7,584 bases of DNA, from positions 1-7,584 of the forward strand of contig JAIRZA010000152.1 of NCBI GenBank assembly GCA_031267475.1. Reading direction: 5' to 3'. This document shows positions 5,460 to 7,584 of this stretch, piece after piece. Within the stretch, counting starts at the first letter, position 1. The number at the start of each line of letters is the position of its first letter. Position numbers and translations under genes: made by a program. The DNA comes from Spirochaetaceae bacterium. GTDB taxonomy: Bacteria > Spirochaetota > Spirochaetia > Treponematales > Breznakiellaceae. Under the pieces are notes generated by a model. That model had not been told where the DNA came from, searched no databases, and saw nothing but the letters and a program-made list of their open reading frames with translations.

Positions 5460-6064
5460 TTTGCAGATCTCCTGCTATAATCCGCGGCGTTTATAAAAGC
5501 CGGCTCGCCGTAACGCATAAATTTCTTACGCTCCGGCAACTTTATAATCACAATGTTAGAAGTATCATCATTCTCTAGATAGCGCAATACTTCGTTCATG
5601 TTTAGGGCAGGCGTAATTTCAGGAACATCAAGCTCGTAGTTGCTAGAAGCAACAATACCCTCAGAAATTTCCTCCACGCTGCTAAGTTCCGGCAATTCAC
5701 TTTTGTCGATTTTGAATTGCGTTATAAAAAGCATAACAAAGATAAGAGACGCGGCGGCAAACGCGCCTGCGGCGGCGGCGGGGAGGCTTCTTGTAAGCCG
5801 GGTCAGCAGACGCGGTGTCTGACGCAATGAATGTCGCCGTTTATCAGAATTGATTTTTTCCCAAACACGAGCTTTTGCCGCCTTCATGGCGGCGTCTGCG
5901 TCGCTTACCTCCACATCATTCAGTAATTCGGAGGTCTTTTTGTAAAGACCAAGAAGTTCTCTACACTGGGGACAACCTTCAAGATGTTGATCCATCTGCT
6001 TTTTCCACACCGCTGGAAATTCACCGTCAAAATAAATTGAAAGAAATTGCTTATTGGGACACAT
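5456..6064 (-). CDS. Transmembrane zinc-finger anti-sigma factor
   Basis: This membrane protein is expected to hold the ECF sigma factor encoded just upstream inactive until an envelope signal releases it. The N-terminal domain has the zinc-binding anti-sigma pattern: Cys2, then His27-x3-Cys31-x2-Cys34 (HLEGCPQC), preceded by the typical YFDGEF segment at 11-16. A basic stretch (75-92) is followed by one membrane helix (about 95-117), which places the N-terminus in the cytoplasm and residues 118-202 outside. The outer part is acidic at first, with no enzymatic motif. The frame overlaps the sigma gene by 14 nt and the next gene by 4 nt, so translation is probably coupled. AGAGGG (6078-6073) lies 8 nt before the ATG. 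The sequence is complete and all four zinc ligands are present. Confidence 0.9.
   Translation of the reverse strand: MCPNKQFLSIYFDGEFPAVWKKQMDQHLEGCPQCRELLGLYKKTSELLNDVEVSDADAAMKAAKARVWEKINSDKRRHSLRQTPRLLTRLTRSLPAAAAGAFAAASLIFVMLFITQFKIDKSELPELSSVEEISEGIVASSNYELDVPEITPALNMNEVLRYLENDDTSNIVIIKLPERKKFMRYGEPAFINAADYSRRSAN
5469..5473 (-). promoter_or_regulatory. Ribosome binding site for a TTG start
   Basis: AGGAG on the minus strand lies 9 nt before the TTG at 5459 and inside the end of the anti-sigma gene. It decides the start of the proline-rich protein in favour of TTG over later ATG codons. Confidence 0.7.
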
Positions 6065-6587
6065 TTTTCACACCCTCTTTCGCTAAAATCGCGCTCAACC
6101 GTTCTCTCGCGCGAAAGACCCTTACTTTAACATTACCCTCAGTAATTCCGAGCATTTTTCCGATCTCTTTATAGTTCAATTCGGCGTATTCTTTAAGAAT
6201 AAGTACGGTACGGAGATTTTCCGGCAGCTTTAGCAGGGCTTGTTTTACTTCCGTCCGCGCTTCTTGCTTAACAAGAATATCCTCGCCGCTTTCATTTATC
6301 TTTTGTTCCTCGCGAAAAACCTTTTGATAAATCTTCCGCTCTCTATCCTTACGCTTGGCATAATTCAACGAAGCGTTTTTTACCACTCGTATCAACCAAT
6401 ACTTTGCATCGTCAACTGAAGGAAAAACCATTTTCTTTTCATACAGTTTAAAAAATGCTTCTTGACACAAATCCTCCGCAGCCTCTTCATTAACGGCTAT
6501 CCGAAAAGCCACTCTGAAAAGGATTGGGAACACCGTTTCATAAAGTTTGCGGAATTCCGCCTCGGTTATCTCGTCACCCATTCCCAT
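6051..6587 (-). CDS. ECF-family (sigma-70 group 4) RNA polymerase sigma factor
   Basis: This sigma factor should direct RNA polymerase to a small envelope-stress or signal-response regulon. Its 178 residues contain only regions 2 and 4, as usual for ECF factors. Region 2 is at about 10-80, with AAEDLCQEAFFKLY at 36-49 (core binding) and the YWLIRVVKNASLNYAKRK stretch at 63-80. A charged linker covers 81-112. Region 4 is at about 113-166, with LPENLRTVLILKEYAELNYK and the helix-turn-helix EIGKMLGITEGNVKVRVFRARERL for -35 recognition. The next two genes overlap it in series, so it heads the operon. Two ATG codons (6587 and 6581) are possible starts; neither has a Shine-Dalgarno. From memory, Treponema pallidum has a comparable ECF gene next to a hypothetical gene, near a TPR gene; that synteny was not checked. 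Confidence 0.92.
   Translation of the reverse strand: MGMGDEITEAEFRKLYETVFPILFRVAFRIAVNEEAAEDLCQEAFFKLYEKKMVFPSVDDAKYWLIRVVKNASLNYAKRKDRERKIYQKVFREEQKINESGEDILVKQEARTEVKQALLKLPENLRTVLILKEYAELNYKEIGKMLGITEGNVKVRVFRARERLSAILAKEGVKNVSQ
6073..6078 (-). promoter_or_regulatory. Ribosome binding site of the anti-sigma gene
   Basis: AGAGGG on the minus strand lies 8 nt before the ATG at 6064 and inside the end of the sigma coding region. It contrasts with the promoter-proximal genes, which lack a clear Shine-Dalgarno. Confidence 0.6.
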
Positions 6588-6590
6588 ATC

Positions 6591-6619
6591 TACAACAAAT
6601 GATACACTAAACTGTTACA
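6591..6619 (-). promoter_or_regulatory. Possible autoregulated ECF-type promoter of the sigma operon
   Basis: On the minus strand TGTAAC (6619-6614) and GTTGTA (6596-6591) are spaced by 17 bp just before the first ATG of the sigma gene. GTAAC-type -35 boxes are used by some ECF factors, and such factors often control their own operon. The -10-like box is only 3 nt from the first ATG, so a transcript from here would favour Met3 (6581) as the start. The match is weak and other promoters are possible. Confidence 0.25.
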
Positions 6620-6643
6620 AATTAAAAAGTCCTTGCGCCTTGG

Positions 6644-6674
6644 GGCGGCGCTGATTAACTTGGCGCTAAGCAGC
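6644..6674 (+). repeat. Second clear copy of the GGCGGCGnTGATTAACTTG repeat
   Basis: This segment matches the minus strand of 1645-1615 at 26 of 31 positions, including GGCGGCG (6644-6650) and TGATTAACTTG (6652-6662). The 3' arm is degenerate, so unlike the first copy it cannot form the long GC hairpin. It lies about 57 bp upstream of the sigma start codon, clear of the predicted promoter. Confidence 0.65.
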
Positions 6675-6864
6675 ATTGACCTATACATTTTCATTCCCGC
6701 TTGAATTAAGCAACGCTTCCTTATGTGTGCAATAAATGGGCGTCCAAGAATATTTCATAGTTTTGAAAACAAGTGTATCATAAAGCGTGAGCGTTCTCAA
6801 CTTCAACATTCTCTAAAACAGCAACGAGCGTCCACAGCTATTTTCACAAAAAGAGGGGAGGGGG

Positions 6865-7584
6865 CTACTGATACATGATTACAGTGGGACGCGGTTCCAG
6901 CGCGTACACTTCTTTCGGGGTAAGCAACGGAGTATCTACAAGCACTCCGGGCAATTTGAAGTCATAAAACAGCTTAAAGGCTTTTACCGGCATATTTTTT
7001 GCAAGCGCGTTAAATTTATACGTCTCTAATTTTTCTTTTGGCGTACCTACACCGTCCATGCAGTGAACAAGACGAACCCGCTCGAAGTCAGCTTTTATAT
7101 CTGCGCGGTTTCGTATCATCACTTCGCGGAACTGGTGAATTACCAGCATACGCTCGCCCTCAATACCATTTTCCGTCATATATTTTTCCATCGCTTGCTG
7201 GGCGAGGTTAATTTCATCACCGCGGACTCCGCCAAATTCCTGCATCGGTTTTGTGGTGCGCCATTCCGGGTCCAGCGCAAGATGGACATTGGAATACTTC
7301 AAATAAGGGAACATCGTGGCAAGCGATTCTACCGGGTCGTATTTGCCTATTTGATGATCAAGGAACACAAGAATACCGTTTTCCTGCGCGTATTCTATCC
7401 ATTCCTTCAATAAAGGCTCGTTTATTTGACGCATTGTAAGAATTTCGCCTTCCGGCTGCACAGTGCCGTATATGATGTAAAAGGCTTTAATAATGTTACG
7501 CCCGCCGCTTTCGGCGCGGTATTCTTCAGCAAGCGCGGAAAGTTTTTTAACAAGCTCTTCTTTTGGATACCGGCCTAGTATACC
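6865..7584 (-). CDS. Conserved protein of unknown function, C-terminal 239 residues (start outside the window)
   Basis: The frame is open from the window edge to the TAG at 6867-6865, so the gene is cut by the window and not broken. A GTG at 7461 is an internal Val codon: the 41 codons before it are open and contain a hydrophobic strand (IIKAFYIIYGTV) that fits the fold. Visible pieces include ILVFLDHQIGKYDP, VHLALDPEWR, GDEINLAQQAMEKYM, RMLVIHQFREVMIRNR, VHCMDGVGTPKEK and a C-terminal PTVIMYQ. This order resembles, from memory, uncharacterised secreted or lipoprotein-type actinobacterial proteins with LALDPEWR, LVLHQFR and a final SYQ. Alternating strands and helices suggest a TIM-barrel-like fold. 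The Asp, Glu, His and Arg residues in those motifs could form an active site, but no reaction is assigned. It is the gene upstream of the sigma operon on the same strand, 277 nt away. Confidence 0.8.
   Translation of the reverse strand, partial: GILGRYPKEELVKKLSALAEEYRAESGGRNIIKAFYIIYGTVQPEGEILTMRQINEPLLKEWIEYAQENGILVFLDHQIGKYDPVESLATMFPYLKYSNVHLALDPEWRTTKPMQEFGGVRGDEINLAQQAMEKYMTENGIEGERMLVIHQFREVMIRNRADIKADFERVRLVHCMDGVGTPKEKLETYKFNALAKNMPVKAFKLFYDFKLPGVLVDTPLLTPKEVYALEPRPTVIMYQ

Larger units (their letters stand above)
6588..6864. other. Intergenic region between the sigma operon and the upstream same-strand gene
   Basis: These 277 nt contain the possible sigma promoter and the repeat copy at 6644-6674. 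They also hold a 10-bp inverted pair (ATGATACACT at 6599-6608, AGTGTATCAT at 6772-6781), the first member of which lies within the sigma promoter region. Directly after the stop of the last gene the minus strand is very C/T-rich (6864-6847). I see no convincing intrinsic terminator for that gene and no open reading frame worth calling. Confidence 0.6.

Noticed and set aside
6847..6864. G-quadruplex in the G-rich stretch after the last gene
   Set aside because: Only two G runs are present, where four are needed for an intramolecular quadruplex.
6865..7461. A complete gene starting at GTG 7461
   Set aside because: The reading frame stays open to the window edge and the upstream codons encode a plausible strand of the same domain, so the GTG is an internal Val.

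Overview
This window looks like chromosomal DNA from a spirochaete, most likely a treponeme of the termite-gut or environmental kind. That is inference. It rests on the style of the proteins (a secreted TPR protein, a DUF2259-like secreted protein, an ECF sigma operon with an unrecognised secreted third gene), fairly balanced base composition, and intergenic regions full of small palindromic repeats. No rRNA, tRNA, transposase or CRISPR array is visible.

Layout: (1) 1-1413, plus strand: rdgB (nucleotide-pool cleaning) and deoD (purine nucleoside phosphorylase), each with its own promoter. Both promoters have the same geometry: a perfect TATAAT ends exactly 6 nt before the ATG and a 4/6 -35 box lies 17 bp further up, with no Shine-Dalgarno. 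Both therefore look leaderless. (2) 1414-1916: a 503-nt gene-free region. It holds a very good intrinsic terminator that faces the minus strand (and so cannot serve deoD well), a possible small RNA ending at it, a nested palindrome, and a 137-bp MITE-like element with terminal inverted repeats and a 4-bp flanking duplication. (3) 1917-3977, plus strand: a large exported TPR protein. (4) 3993-4706, minus strand, convergent: a DUF2259-like secreted protein. (5) 4707-4904: decayed copies of the same two repeat families. (6) 4905-6587, minus strand: a tight three-gene operon of ECF sigma factor, zinc-binding transmembrane anti-sigma factor and a proline-rich secreted protein, coupled by overlapping reading frames. 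(7) 6588-6864: intergenic, with another copy of the palindromic repeat. (8) 6865-7584, minus strand: the C-terminal part of a conserved protein whose start lies outside the window.

Working together: rdgB and deoD are nucleotide-metabolism genes. The sigma/anti-sigma/secreted-protein operon is an envelope-signalling unit, in which the anti-sigma factor spans the membrane and the third product is a candidate outside partner. The TPR and DUF2259-like proteins are also predicted to be exported, so most of the window after 1917 concerns the cell envelope. Genes at transcript starts lack clear Shine-Dalgarno sequences (DUF2259-like has only a weak GAGG), whereas the two internal operon genes have them.
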